Of a stretch of 64,000 bases of DNA, positions 45,769 to 57,846 are shown piece after piece; the stretch's first letter is position 1; every line of letters starts with the position of its first letter. This DNA is from Arabidopsis thaliana (lineage: Eukaryota; Streptophyta; Magnoliopsida; Brassicales; Brassicaceae): positions 6,751,151 through 6,815,150 of the forward strand of contig NC_003071.7 of assembly GCF_000001735.4 (NCBI RefSeq), written 5' to 3'. Under the pieces are notes generated by a model. It did not search any database. It saw only the letters and a program-made list of their open reading frames with translations, and was not told the DNA's origin. The position numbers and the translations under genes were made by a program.

Positions 45769-45975
45769 CTCCCTTCGTTATTTTATAAATGATGTTTTAA
45801 GCTTAAATTTTTGTTCTTAAATAGATTATTAAATTTGATTATTTATATTATGCAGATTATTTTTTTATTGGTTGATTAGAAAATAGATGATGTTTTTGTT
45901 TATAAATTATAAAATAATAAATTCTTAATATGTGTGTAATCTTCTAAAACATCATTTATAAAAGAATGGAAGGAG
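45769..45975. mobile_element. Stowaway-type MITE
   Basis: A 207-bp element flanked by TA. The left end starts CTCCCTTCGTTATTTTATAA followed by ATGATGTTTTA; the right end is the reverse complement of CTCCTTCCATTCTTTTATAA followed by ATGATGTTTT. The CTCCCT terminus and TA target match Tc1/mariner-derived Stowaway MITEs. No coding capacity. Confidence 0.85.
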
Positions 45976-46536
45976 TATAAGACTTAATTTATTACGTATC
46001 GGATCACAACAAACATGCACTTGAATCACATCCACCTAACTTCCATCTAGGTGTTTGTTTTTGCAATTATTCATATAGAATTGATTTGGTGATATAAGTT
46101 TACGAGTTATTAAAGGAAAAAAAACAACAACAAAAAAAAACAAATTCCCAACATTAGTTATCCAAGAGTATTTTTTTTTTTTTTAGTTATCCAAGAGTTA
46201 ACAATACCTTCTAATACTGTTCTCTACAAGTCTACTATACCTACGTTGCAATGATAATTTCCTGCGTGTTTTTTTTTTCCTTTTAAACGTCACATGTTTA
46301 AACAATTTTCACTAACCCGTTATTTACACATGTAAGAGAAAAAAAGATAGCCAAAAGGACTTATAGTGTTATCTATTTAAAAACTAAACTTGTGGTGTCT
46401 ACCTAATTAACCCATCTTTGTACGTACCAATATCGCTTTCTTCAATTATTAGTAATATATAAATATAAATGTTTGTAGTAGCTGCCGGTCATTTTTTCTT
46501 TCTCTCTCTCCTCCCTAAGCAAAACTAAAACAAGCT

Positions 46537-47665
46537 ATGGCTGGTATGCTTCCCGGAGTTGAGTGTGCAAGGAGGCGGCGCTTCCACGGTGGTGCTCCTC
46601 CGATTGAATCCTCGAACACAGCTTCTGTGGCGGCTGCGGCGGGACACGTCTGGACACGGCGACCATCGTTCTCTCTTTACACTACCAATCATGAGAGCCA
46701 CCAGGCCCATGTCTCCTTCTCGGTAATGAAATGAATAAATTATTATACAGAAAAGAGAACAAAATTAATATATAGTTGTGTTTTATGTTTTATGAAGTTT
46801 TTTTTCTTAAAATAATATTTCGTAAAAGTATTTCGGTTTGAGAGTTTGGAATCTTATAATTTTGTAAAATTATAGGAGAGAAGTGTTAGGAATAAATCTT
46901 ATGGAGAAGACAACGATGAGAAACTTGACGGAGCAGCCAAAGAGGCAAAGCAGAGGCTTAACAAGCGGCTGAGAATCCCACCACGTACAAGGTTCGATTT
47001 AGTAAAAAACGGCGTGTGATAGTAAAACCAACTCGTAAATTTACCTTAAAATGCACCGAAGAAGCTTCAAGCCTTTAGCTTTATTTGTCATGATAATGAC
47101 GCATGATGATGTATTCTAATTCATAACATGTGGTATCACATGAGCAATACTATTGTGAGATTGTCTTTTGTCGGACAATTATTTCATTATCTCTTTAGTG
47201 TTAACCCCACTTTGTGTCTTGTGAGCGCATTTTAGCAAGTTCTCGCTATTTATTGTTAAGTTGCGTCTTTTTGTTTTGATAGTGCGAAACTTCCCGGAAA
47301 CTACTAGGCAGCTTCCAAGAAAGCCAAATTTTTGACATTACTCTCTTTTGAATTTGCATTCAATTTTTAAGTTCAGGCAAAATGGTAAAGACAAAGGGAA
47401 TAAATTGGAGCAAGGAAAGGGTAAACCTCTCGGGGACTTACCGACCGAGGTGGTCGGGTTAAAGAAGAGCCGAGGAAGGTTGATGGAATGGTTCAAGCGG
47501 CGAGTTAGGGAACAACAAGATTGTGCTATATGTCTAGACCGGTTCAAGAAGGGTGAGACCTTGGTACACCTACCATGTGCCCATAAGTTTCACTCCATAT
47601 GCTTATTGCCTTGGCTAGACACCAATGTTTATTGCCCATATTGTAGAACTGATATTTGGAATTAA
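46537..47665 (+). CDS. RING-H2 finger protein, small
   Basis: Predicted E3 ubiquitin ligase of 196 residues from exons 46537-46722, 46876-46991 and 47377-47665 (frames checked). The C-terminal RING-H2 domain reads CAIC, then LPCAHKFHSIC and YCPYC, with the C3H2C3 spacing. The N-terminal half is basic and without a known domain. There is no transmembrane segment, so it is a soluble RING protein rather than an ATL type. The ATG at 46537 follows a CT-rich leader. AT2G15580 by remembered order; substrate unknown. Confidence 0.88.
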
Positions 47666-49826
47666 ATGTTATATTTTTGATGTCATATTTCGAGATGTTT
47701 TTTTATGGCTTATCTTAGGTTTTAGGAATTTAAACATAAAATGACTAGCGCAATCAATAAAATTTTAACTAAATTTAGCCTCTTTTTATAATTCTGAATT
47801 TCAAGCTATGGTTGTTTTCGATATATTTGACCAGAATTGTCATTTCTTCATTTTAAATATATGATTACAAATTGCAGAATATGCTAGTATTTTTTTTTCC
47901 ACCATAAGTGAATTATCTTGGGTTGAGCAAATAGAAAATGTGTGTTAGATACTTTAGATGTAGGCTGGATCTTGTACCAGATAACGAAAACTGGTTTGCA
48001 TGGTATTGCGACACGTATGTGGAATAACAAAACCTTTGTGTGTCGGATCATTCTATCAAAATCAAAAAGAAGTTGAAATATACGATACGGTAAAACAAGG
48101 TGCACTAGACTAAAGAACTAAATTTTCGAAAAGCAGATGAGAAATGAGCCCAATAACTTCAACAAGAGGTAACGTCCTGCCACCACCATCTCCTTAGTCC
48201 AAACGTCCACATGTACAACATTTATTTGCATATGGGCCAATGTTTTAAAAATATATTAATTTTGAAAAGCCTAAAGCTGAACCGATTGTACCGAATCCGA
48301 ACCGAAGCAAAAAAAACCAACCGAATTAAAAATTTGAAAATTGAAAATAATTGAATGGATACTAAACACTATAATCCGAAGAGCCGAAATCGAATCAGTA
48401 CCGAACCGAAATATTTTGGATAACCGAAAATATCCGAAATACAATTATATATTCAGAAATTATTAGTTATTTGTAGACCAAATAATAAAAAATACTTGAA
48501 TATATATAAAAAATAATAAAAATACTCAGAGATAACTGAATATCTAAAAATATCTAAAAATACTCGTAGCAAAATACCAAATTGATATTAAATTTTAAAA
48601 TCAAAAGAACTAAACTTTAAAACCGAAAGTATTGAAACCGAATAGAATCGAACCGATAACCGAAGAGGTAACCGAATGCCAATGACTACCTAAAGGTCTT
48701 AAAATAGGCCCAGTCATCTCAAAATCACGAGAAAGAACAAAATGATAACATGTAGGAACGGTTTATGTTTCTTCTTTAGTATCTGCGTAATTTATAAAGT
48801 ACTTCTTCTTGCGTAAGATACAACTACTAGGTAGGGGGGACGAAATATATTCGTGATAGATAAATACATTTAATAATTGGATAGGGAGATGATAGAATAG
48901 AGTTAATCACGATTTCTCCGTTAGCGATCAAATTCTATTACTCGAGTTCAGTTTTTCACTTGTAAATTTTTTTTTTACATCTGAGCTTGGAAAATCTTGT
49001 TTACATGGATGAATCAATATAGATTGAAGGTTACATGTTTAACTGTGTGTTTGTTTTTGTTGGAAGAGGAATGCTAATCTCGTTGAATAAAAAGTGAAAA
49101 TTCATAAACTGAAAACTTTTCGCTAAACTCGAAGTTTGGTATGAAACTTTTTGGGAATGCACTGAAGAATTTTCTGGATGAAAATTAGAAGAAACAGAAC
49201 CAAAGGTGTACAGCTTGTGTTAGATATCACATAAATCATATCTATAACCAAACTTATAGACATGTTTAGAAATAAATCATGTTGAGGTAGATAGTACGCA
49301 CACGGCACACTTCCTTAAGTGTTCATTTCAAGCTAGTAGATAAACGATAGGGAACCAATGATTCAGGCATATTAATTAGATGAGGTAAGTATACAGTTCC
49401 AATGCAATATTAATTTTAATTAATTAATTTAACTTCATTGTGGGTGGTAACACAATAATATGATTTAATGAAATAAGTCATGGTTACAAAAGTTGTTGCT
49501 CTATATCCACCAGTGAACCATAATAGTATATTCATGGCTCTTATCCAATTAACCAAATAAAATTTTCTAATCAAACGGTTTGAGGACATAAACAAGTTTA
49601 AAACAAGAGATAGTGGATGTGTTTTGTCACAGCCAGATTTCTATAGCTTTTTCTAATAACAGAGGACAAACAAATAGACGTTAGACTTCCCTTCATCAGA
49701 TACATGGTTTCACAATGAGATGTGACTTGTGAGTGTTGCATGTGAAGATTCACAATGAAAGTAATATGATAAAAATTGGCAAAATAACATGGTCCATGGT
49801 TTGAGGGAAACATTGTTGGAATATCA
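47666..49826. other. Intergenic with degenerate CCGAA-rich block
   Basis: 48270-48680 is rich in AACCGAA/ATCCGAA words, the kind of sub-terminal repeats seen in some DNA transposons, but I see no defined ends. The rest is AT-rich with no gene. Confidence 0.5.
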
Positions 49827-49973
49827 ATCATGCCAGAAATTGCCCAAAATTAGAAAATAATTGTTTCATATATAAATCATGCCAGAAATTGCCCAAAATT
49901 AGAAAATAACTGTTTCATATGTATATCATGCCAGAAAGTGCCCAAAATTAAGCTTAAAATAATTGTTTGAGAG
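49827..49973 (+). repeat. 49-bp minisatellite, three copies
   Basis: Three tandem units start at 49827, 49876 and 49925 with ATCATGCCAGAAATTGCCCA. The second is nearly identical to the first; the third has small changes and a short insertion. No open reading frame runs through it. Confidence 0.9.
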
Positions 49974-50799
49974 ACATTACAGAAAAGAGAGGGTCTTGTA
50001 AAAACAAAAGACAATATAATCTCACGTAGTTTGGTCGTTTGCAGAGAGATTAAGATCCAATATTTAAAGACAAATCAGCACAAGCCCGACAATTACGAGT
50101 TTTTGGTCGCAATGACCAATTTTTCCTCATTTCCAACAATTAGAACTCTCATTAATTAGTCATAACCCACTTCTCAAAAGAATAGAAATCATATTCATAA
50201 CTTATTTTAAGATAGATAATTTTTTTGAAATATGTTCTTATAGATTTGTTTTCTGGTCAACAAAACATTTTCTTATTTATTAAGAATGCATTCATCTTTT
50301 ACAATCCTAAAAAGGTCTGAAAAAAAAACTTTTGTCCTAAAGTTAATTATAAGTTATAACTTAACTTTAAAAGCTGTTAATTTCTACAATATCCTTCTAT
50401 TTAAATAATTGCTAACACGTCATCCTGTTATTCAAACAAAATCTATTGAAATTTAATATTTTCCTTATATACTAACATTTTAGAGATTTTATCCCAAAAA
50501 AAAACATTTTGGAGATAGAGGTTTTCCATTAAAGGTAATTAAAACTGGAGATAGAGTTTATACAGTGGAATATGCTGGCCAATATAATCCTTATTAATAC
50601 TAAAACAACCCCAAAATATGGATCAATATATGGCTTTACCTCCCAAAAGAGAAGTAAAAACTAATATAAAATTTTAGGAGCCTTCTCATTCCGAAAACAT
50701 TCACTTTTTTCTACTACATTAACACTTTTGTGTAGATATTATTATTCGTGTTACATAGCAGAAATGGTTCTTACACAATCAAAAGAAACCTAGTCACTA
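49974..50799. other. Upstream region of first DUF1685 gene
   Basis: AT-rich; nothing beyond promoter sequence is recognised. Confidence 0.4.
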
Positions 50800-51356
50800 A
50801 TGTCGAACCACGCGCCACAGCCTCCAAGACCTCTGATGAAGCAATACTCGTGGTCACCGGACATGAGTCGCGAAGAGGCTTGGCTGCGTAAGAAAAAGAA
50901 ACGCCCACTGGATCTCCTTCCTCGCAGCAAGAGTGTCACGAATGATGATATCGAGGAGCTTAAAGGCTGTTTCGAGCTTGGTTTTGGGTTTGAAACAGAA
51001 TCTCCTGATTTGAATCCAAGGCTCTCCCATACAATCCCCGCTCTTGATCTGTACTGCGCGGTTCATAGACAATACAGCAACCATTTGTCTCGGACGTCTT
51101 CATTCGCGTCGGATCATGAAGTCAGCAACTCCAACAACATCACGACCATCGTCGACAAAGGTATATGTGGCTTCTAGTTTTGGAATTAGTTTATTGTTTT
51201 TTTTGCTTTGTCTGAATGTTCTCCGGTTTTGAGGAGCAACTTTAAAAAGGTGATGATCGGAAGACGATGAAGCAGAAGCTGAAACAATGGGCTAAGGTGG
51301 TAGGGTTTTCGGTGCGGCACTCTTCCGGAAAACCCAAATTGATGTCAGAAGAATGA
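50800..51356 (+). CDS. DUF1685 family protein, copy 1
   Basis: 155 residues from exons 50800-51160 and 51250-51356 (phase-1 intron). The conserved DUF1685 core reads REEAWLRKKKKR, SVTNDDIEELKGCFELGFGF and IPALDLYCAVHRQYSNH; a basic C-terminal tail (KTMKQKLKQWAKVV) is encoded by exon 2. Family function is unknown; such plant proteins are small and soluble. A paralogue lies 3.5 kb downstream with the same exon structure. Probably AT2G15590. Confidence 0.9.
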
Positions 51357-51860
51357 CAGTTTTGTAATATAAAGTTAACAAACACTAAAATGTTTAGTAT
51401 TTGAATGTTAGTGGATAAGACACCGTCTTATTAAAGTTTATGAAAACCAATTAAAAGAAAATTTATCGATTCTTATTTTGTTAGGAGTATTTGTTTTTGT
51501 AGTCCATTTTGTTCTAGTAGTATTTGAATCACTCCAACGAGAGCAGGTTTTGAGACATAAGACCATCTCTATGGTCAATCTTTGGTGGGTGTCTAAAGAT
51601 TTTTTTTATAAGGCATATTAATGTTATTTATATGAATGTCTTTAGAGTGTGCAATAGAGTCTCTAAGTAGACACTTAAAGCCGATGAGTTTTGTTTGTTT
51701 CGAGTTATTTTTTTATATTTTTGTTGTTAAGGATTTCTCCTTCTTGTAATCTCCAAACCGATTGTTTAGCCAAGATCTCCAAAACTTTACTATCAGAACT
51801 TTCTTATGTAAACATTCTTTCACCTAATTGGACCACTAATCAAAGAGTAGATTTTTAATT
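51357..51860. other. 3' flank of DUF1685 copy 1
   Basis: No gene. It leads into a short LINE remnant. Confidence 0.4.
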
Positions 51861-52047
51861 AATGTATGGTTGGAAAAAAAAAGATTGGGTTATGAAAGCA
51901 ACACTATGGAAAGCTCGGATTGAAGATGTTAAGTTTGAATGGGTGAAGACAGATTTCAACAAACCGGTGGATCTTCTTGCTAAACAAAGAATTCATGATA
52001 ATACTTCACAAGCTCTACATTTTCACTATGTTTCGTCAAATTCTTAA
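51861..52047 (+). mobile_element. LINE C-terminal (RNase H tail) remnant
   Basis: A short open stretch reads KARIEDVKFEWVKTDFNKPV followed by DLLAKQRI, like the end of a LINE RNase H (residues before the stop, with the usual aDxLAkxa motif). It ends at a natural-looking stop 95 bp from the Helitron start. Could belong to the same element as 43790-44065. Confidence 0.5.
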
Positions 52048-52142
52048 TAAAATCAGAAATTACCAAGGAAATCATGAATTTCAATTCTATTATACAATTA
52101 AAAACATGTATACATTTAAAAATATATTATAATATGTTTCAA

Positions 52143-53250
52143 TCCTACTATATTATTTGGGAGGTACATTTTACATGACAATGCCATTAGAAAAATTTAA
52201 TCAAAAATAAAATCCATTTAATCAAAAACAAAATCCTTTAATGACGTCATTAAGGTTACCAAAATTATTTAAAGAAATTAGCACACAAAAAAGTATTCAA
52301 CGATTAAAAAATTATCAAATCTCTGTGTTATATAAGTTTTGATACTATATTCGAATAAAGTGTAATTTACCTTTTTAATTTATATTCTTTAACTAATTTA
52401 AGCTACCTAATATATTTGCTAATCTTATACCTATCAAAACCGACTATCATTTCTTATCTTTATAGCATTTTTGCAAGACTTTTTTGGTGGATTTGGGTAA
52501 AAGTGCATTCGGGTCATATGGTACATTCCCCTATTAAATAAATATGGTGCACTCCTATGTTATTAGCTAAAATGTTTAGATTATAATTCAGAGTCATATC
52601 ATAAATAAAATTAATATTAATAAAATAAATGGCTTTTTGGCAAGACGAATTTGGAGGGACGGGTTTTTGAATCAACATTAATAAAAAAGTAAAATATATT
52701 AATCCACCGTTTTAATACGGGTTAAATCTTTAATTTATTATTTTTAAGACCATTAATATTAAACATATCAAATCATCCTAATTTAGAAAATGTTATATAA
52801 AACGAAAAATGTTATGTGGTATGTATAATGTTACTATATATAAAATTAAACTATAAAATATAAATGTATTAGAGAATGATACAATTTGCAAAAAAAAATT
52901 ATATAATAAATAATTCTTAAATTTTTAAAATTACACTTAAAAAAAAATCACGGGACGGGTAAAGAAATTACAGAACGGGTTTTATTTTGGTATTGGGTTA
53001 TATGGTGGATGTATTTGAATCATTATTTATAAAATTTTAAAATATTATTAATATGTTGTTTTAATAAGGGTTAAAACTTCAGTTTTTTAACAATTATCTC
53101 ATGGATTCGTGGTATAGCGTTATTTAATAACAATTATAAACAGTAAAATATAAATATTTTATAAAAATAAAATTTACAAGTTTTAATATATATTACCTTT
53201 AAAAACTAAATTGTCCCGCGGTATACCGCGGCCCGCGGATTAAAATCTAG
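52143..53250 (+). mobile_element. Non-autonomous Helitron
   Basis: The left end is A^TCCTACTATATTATTTGGGA, like the TC-starting ends of Arabidopsis ATREP elements. The right end is CTAG^T, preceded by a perfect 16-bp palindrome CCGCGGTATACCGCGG (53217-53232) and CCCGCGG. Insertion lies between A and T with no target duplication, as for rolling-circle elements. The interior is AT-rich with scattered GACGGGT words and no Rep/helicase frame. About 1.1 kb. Confidence 0.75.
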
Positions 53251-54035
53251 TTCTATTATATATATATATATATACATTTTAAAACATTGTAACAATAAGT
53301 ATATTATATCAGTTCTTAAAATTATTTTTGGACATATACATTAGTTATTATTTGGCGTAAATATTAGTGGTAAGAAAATAACAACAAAATATAAGTTGTC
53401 GCTAGTTCACAAATCACAATTATTAATGACAATTATCGGTACACTCAATAGTCAATACATTGCACGTTCTCATCGCTTTGTTGGATAAGAAAAGCGAGTG
53501 TTTGACGCTAATCATCGGCGAATCATAACGATCATCTAGCCGATCGAAACCAAAATGCTTCCCCGATAAAGAGTAATTTTGTACATTTTTATTTAATTTA
53601 TTTATTTATTTATGTTCGATTCAATTATAATTAAAACATTTTTTACTGACGACTCTTAACAGTACTATTGTGGTGATCTAAAAAAAAACAATTATGTGGT
53701 GATATTCTGTAATACGAATTGTGACACAATATGATTACTTATGACCGATAAGTGTAACCGATAAAATCACTACCAAGTATTATATTAGAATGTAGATAAT
53801 CTCCTCTAAATTTATATTTTTTCAGTGTCAATAGAACTTTTCATAATACCACTCTCATCACTTTAGTATGCTACCAAAGCTTCATTGTTCTTGATGTTAA
53901 AGGTGTTCTTCGTTTTCCGTATAATTCTTGTTTAAAATTTAACTTGGTATGTCTTTTTCTTTTTGAATTTAATGTTAAATTATATTTAAAAAAAATACCG
54001 TTTATACATTGGATGCAAACTTTTCCAAAACCGGA
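53251..54035. other. AT-rich intergenic
   Basis: A TA microsatellite directly follows the Helitron. No gene. Confidence 0.4.
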
Positions 54036-54320
54036 TCATAAAAATGTCCTATCTATTTGATATTGCCTTGAAGCAAACCGCATTTGAGTTCCTTGTGCAT
54101 ACTTCTCTTCACCTCTCACCCTTATAGTGCTTAGTCGATTTCTTATGTTTTTGTCTATTAGCTTGACTATCTTCTCCGTCCTTGAGGGTTTCTCTCCATG
54201 TCTCCTCTCATTTCTTTCTCTCCAGATTGAGTGTATCGTGTTTTGAAAAACATACCTAAGAACAAATCTTGTAGTCACGCCAAGATTTTTACCCGCAAGC
54301 TCCTTCATGATATCTTAATA
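54036..54320 (-). mobile_element. LINE ORF2 3' remnant
   Basis: A 90-codon minus-strand frame contains VFQNTIHSIWRERNERRHGE and KIVKLIDKNIRNRLSTIR, the stretch that ends many plant LINE ORF2 proteins lacking RNase H. No other part of the element is adjacent. Confidence 0.7.
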
Positions 54321-54882
54321 ACTTAGTATGTCTTTTGTGTACTAAGTCATTTAGTTCTTTTCTTTTTAACCATAAATACTTCCAAATTCAAGTCTCTCAT
54401 GATTTATTTTTCTCTTTTATTATTCTTCTTAGCCATATTGCTGTTGTTTCTCTATAAAATGAAAAGCATATGATAAACAAACATATCTTATCTCAATTGT
54501 AATGAGTTTTATGATTTTAACATCTAACTATTTTCTAATCATTCAATAATCAAAAACATATGACAAGCAAACATATATTAGTTTATTTATTATGTCTATC
54601 TTATGCATATTTGATATCTAATTACGATATTAAAAAGAAATGTTAAACATATTAATACCTCCATATTCGTGGTTAAATGACTTTGTACTAAATTATATGG
54701 AAAGGTGTGGTGATAAATGAGTCTTATTTGGTATATAGTCAATTCAAAAGGCGTTTCAATAAATACCATTATTAGTGTCTTATACTACTGTGTAGTCCTT
54801 TTCACGTGTTTTATATAGTCTTATATATGAAGTGTTTCTTACACACTCAAAGGCAATAAGAAAAACCTAGCTACTAGCTATA
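54321..54882. other. Upstream region of second DUF1685 gene
   Basis: AT-rich. The ACACACTCAAAGGCAATAAGA-like leader just before the ATG resembles that of copy 1 (ACACAATCAAAAGAAACCTAG), showing that the duplicated unit includes the leader. Confidence 0.5.
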
Positions 54883-55404
54883 ATGTCGAACCAAAACAAG
54901 CCACAGCCGCCAAAACCTCTGATGAAGCAACAGTCTTTGCCACCAGACATAAACCGCGAAGAGGCTTGGCTGCGAATGAAGAAAAAGCATCCATCGGCCC
55001 GTCTTCATCGCAGCAAGAGCTGCGTCACAAACGACGATATCGAGGAGCTCAGAGGCTGCTTCGACCTAGGGTTTGGGTTTGAGCCAGATTCTCTTGACTT
55101 TAATCCAAGTCTCTCCAAAACAATCCCAGCTTTGGATTTGTACAGCGCCATTCACAGACAGTACAGCAACCATTTGTCTCGGACATGGTCGTCTACGTCG
55201 GAACGTGACGTCAACTCTAGCACCACGACTATCGTCAACAAAGGTACTAATTTTTTTACTTTTCTTTGTTTGTTTGATTTTACTTTGGTTTTGACGATGA
55301 ATTTTTGAAAAGATGATGATGGAAAGACGATGAAAAAGAAGCTGAAACAATGGGCTAAGGTGGTCGCATGTTCCACGAGGCAGTCCTCCGGTAAACCAAA
55401 TTGA
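54883..55404 (+). CDS. DUF1685 family protein, copy 2
   Basis: 150 residues from exons 54883-55243 and 55313-55404, with the intron at the same phase-1 site as copy 1 and an equal first-exon length (361 nt). Conserved blocks are REEAWLRMKKKH, SCVTNDDIEELRGCFDLGFGF, IPALDLYSAIHRQYSNHL and KKKLKQWAKVV. Exon 2 ends earlier than in copy 1 (SSGKPN-stop instead of SSGKPKLMSEE-stop). Function unknown. Probably AT2G15610. Confidence 0.9.
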
Positions 55405-56532
55405 TGAAAGTGATAATCTTCTAATTTTTTTCTAGTTATGTCCGAAGAATGGCATTTTTGTAATATAATTGTTAAAAGGCTATTTCAATTAATGTTTCTG
55501 TATTTGACTGTTAGTCAAGTGAGGTTTGTGAAGTAACCTAAGTGGATATGACAATGTCTGGTCAAACTTAATTGGAACCGAAGAAACCTTAATTATCGAA
55601 TGTGATTTCTTATGATTTAATTTGTCCATTTTGTTTGGAGTATGACCTGCGAATAGTCTGATTTTTTATTTTATTTTCTTTGTTCATAATGATTTTTATA
55701 AAATAATCTAAACTTTTTCATTATATCATATACATATTGTTTTGTTTAACATTATGACAGGGTTTATAAAATTTTGTTTAAAAATATATGACAAGAAATT
55801 AATTCACACATACAATTTCTAGTTCACAAATCACAAATATAATGAGGATTAACATACATGATTAAAATCATATTGTTTGATAATTGGTATTAGTGAAGGA
55901 TTACCATATATCGCTATTATGTCAAATAACTATTATTAAAACTTGATGATGTTATTTAAATGATATTTCTTGTTTAAATGTTTAATTTAGTGATTAACGA
56001 GAGTACATTTTTTTTTATTATAAATTAATAATATTGGGAACATGATATTTATTAACTTATAGAGATATTTGTTTTAATTTTTAAACAATGAGTTAAAAAA
56101 ATTTGATCTAAATAAACTTATATTTGAATAAATAATCTAAATAAAACATTAGATTAACATATGAAAACAAAATTATATTTGTGAAATAAACAGAAGGAGG
56201 CATGGGGAAGCACCATACTCAGCAGTCCGACTAATTGACGGGATTGACAAGCAGATCAGAAATCGGTTCGCGACAATACGAGTCACCGGGGACCAATGTT
56301 AAGACAAAAGATTACAAATATGGTTCAAATCTAGAACCTATGATTAGAACTTTTTTCTTCATTTTTAAAACTTTTCAAACACACGATGCACATGTTGTAA
56401 AAATATTATTTTCTCCGAATATAATTTAGTTAACATTATTTTCCTGAAAAAAAAAAAACCAAAATTAAGCCCAACTATACAATCGTAAGACCAAACGACC
56501 AAATACATAACTATATCGTCTAACAACAAGTA
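55405..56532. other. AT-rich intergenic
   Basis: No gene recognised; the short frame at 56235-56429 has no support. Confidence 0.4.
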
Positions 56533-57002
56533 TATAAGATTTGCTATGAGCAGCTTATTCTATTTTGCAATTGGACTTCTTTAAAATGACATTCATTTCA
56601 GATTGTAAAGAGTTGGTATTGGATTGGATCTAACAAAGGAGACTAATTGGACCTTCACGGCCTTCCTAAGAAGTAAGAACGGTGATACAAAATTTCACCA
56701 TGCTTGAAGACATGACAACAAAAAGTCCAAAAGACAAGTTATCCAAATCAGAAAAACAAAACCCAAAAGACATGACAACCCTTTAATTATTTTAAATCAC
56801 AAATGTTTGTGGAATAAAATCAATCATATGTAAAATCATACAAAATTAGCTAATTACTGTTTTGGGTTTGGATGCACAAGTATAAGATTTTCTATTGGCT
56901 GCTTACTATTTTGAAACTGGACTTCTTCAAATTGGCATTCATTTCATATTGTAAAGAGTTGTTATTGGATCTAACAAAGGAAACTAATTTGACCTTCCTT
57001 TG
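56533..57002 (+). repeat. Diverged direct repeat with LINE linker remnant
   Basis: About 120-bp units near 56533-56670 and 56881-57002 share GACTTCTT, GGCATTCATTTCA/GACATTCATTTCA, TTGTAAAGAGTTG and GGATCTAACAAAGGA. After the first unit, 56665-56765 translates to KNGDTKFHHA with a basic stretch, resembling the LINE segment between endonuclease and reverse transcriptase. Suggests a partly duplicated LINE relic. Confidence 0.5.
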
Positions 57003-57846
57003 TTAATAGTAAAAAAAATTAATTAATCTAAACGCCAAATAGAACACAAAAACAATATATAAATACAAAAGTAAATTAGAATTAATTGTTGATTCTATAT
57101 AGAATAAGAATAAATAAATATATATATACATAATAAAAAGTTTGGAACTCTTGGTTCTAGAACCGGCCAAATAGTTGGTTTTCAACATTGACCGGAAAAG
57201 AACGAATTCATAAAATTTTGGGATTTTAAACTCTACCCAAACTAATAAAATAGCATGTTTACCAGTTCAATTAGTCGGACAAAAACCGGTAATGAAACAC
57301 CAATAGAGTAGGGATGTGTCGTGTGTGAAATATTTCAGGTTGTAGTTTTTGTTAGTTTGTCAAGTTGATTTATGGATATATTAATTCACGTGGTCAATTA
57401 TTTACGTCGAAGATGTGATAGATATTTAGTAAGCCGGACTATAGGAACAGGAGTGTGGAAGCCACACGTGGAATAGCGGTGGAGAATAATTTGGATGGAT
57501 GGCGGTTTAGGCCGAACCGGGGAAGGTTTTGTTTCTTAGACATCGTGAGAAGTCATACGTTATGTCCTTAAGATTTTAAAAGCTACAAGAGCCACTAGCT
57601 ATTTTTCAATTCCAATATGATAAATTAATTCTTTGTAAGCTAAATTTTATTTTAATTTCTAAATAAATGTTAAATTTTGGATAATTAACCCTAAAGCCAT
57701 AAACAATTCAGAAAAAAATAACAAAATTATAACAAGCCTATTCATTGAAATTCATATATGTACAAAAAAGCTATAAATGTTCATAGTATAAATGTTTTAT
57801 GTACTATAATATGTATGGATATGCAAATTCATATAAACATAAAAAA
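57003..57846. other. AT-rich intergenic
   Basis: No gene. A TTCATTGAAATTCATATATG word near 57743 recurs near 58675, just inside the right arm of the neighbouring inverted-repeat element. Confidence 0.4.

Noticed and set aside
48270-48680. Defined transposon at the CCGAA-rich block
   Set aside because: Only word enrichment is visible; no paired termini or target duplication.
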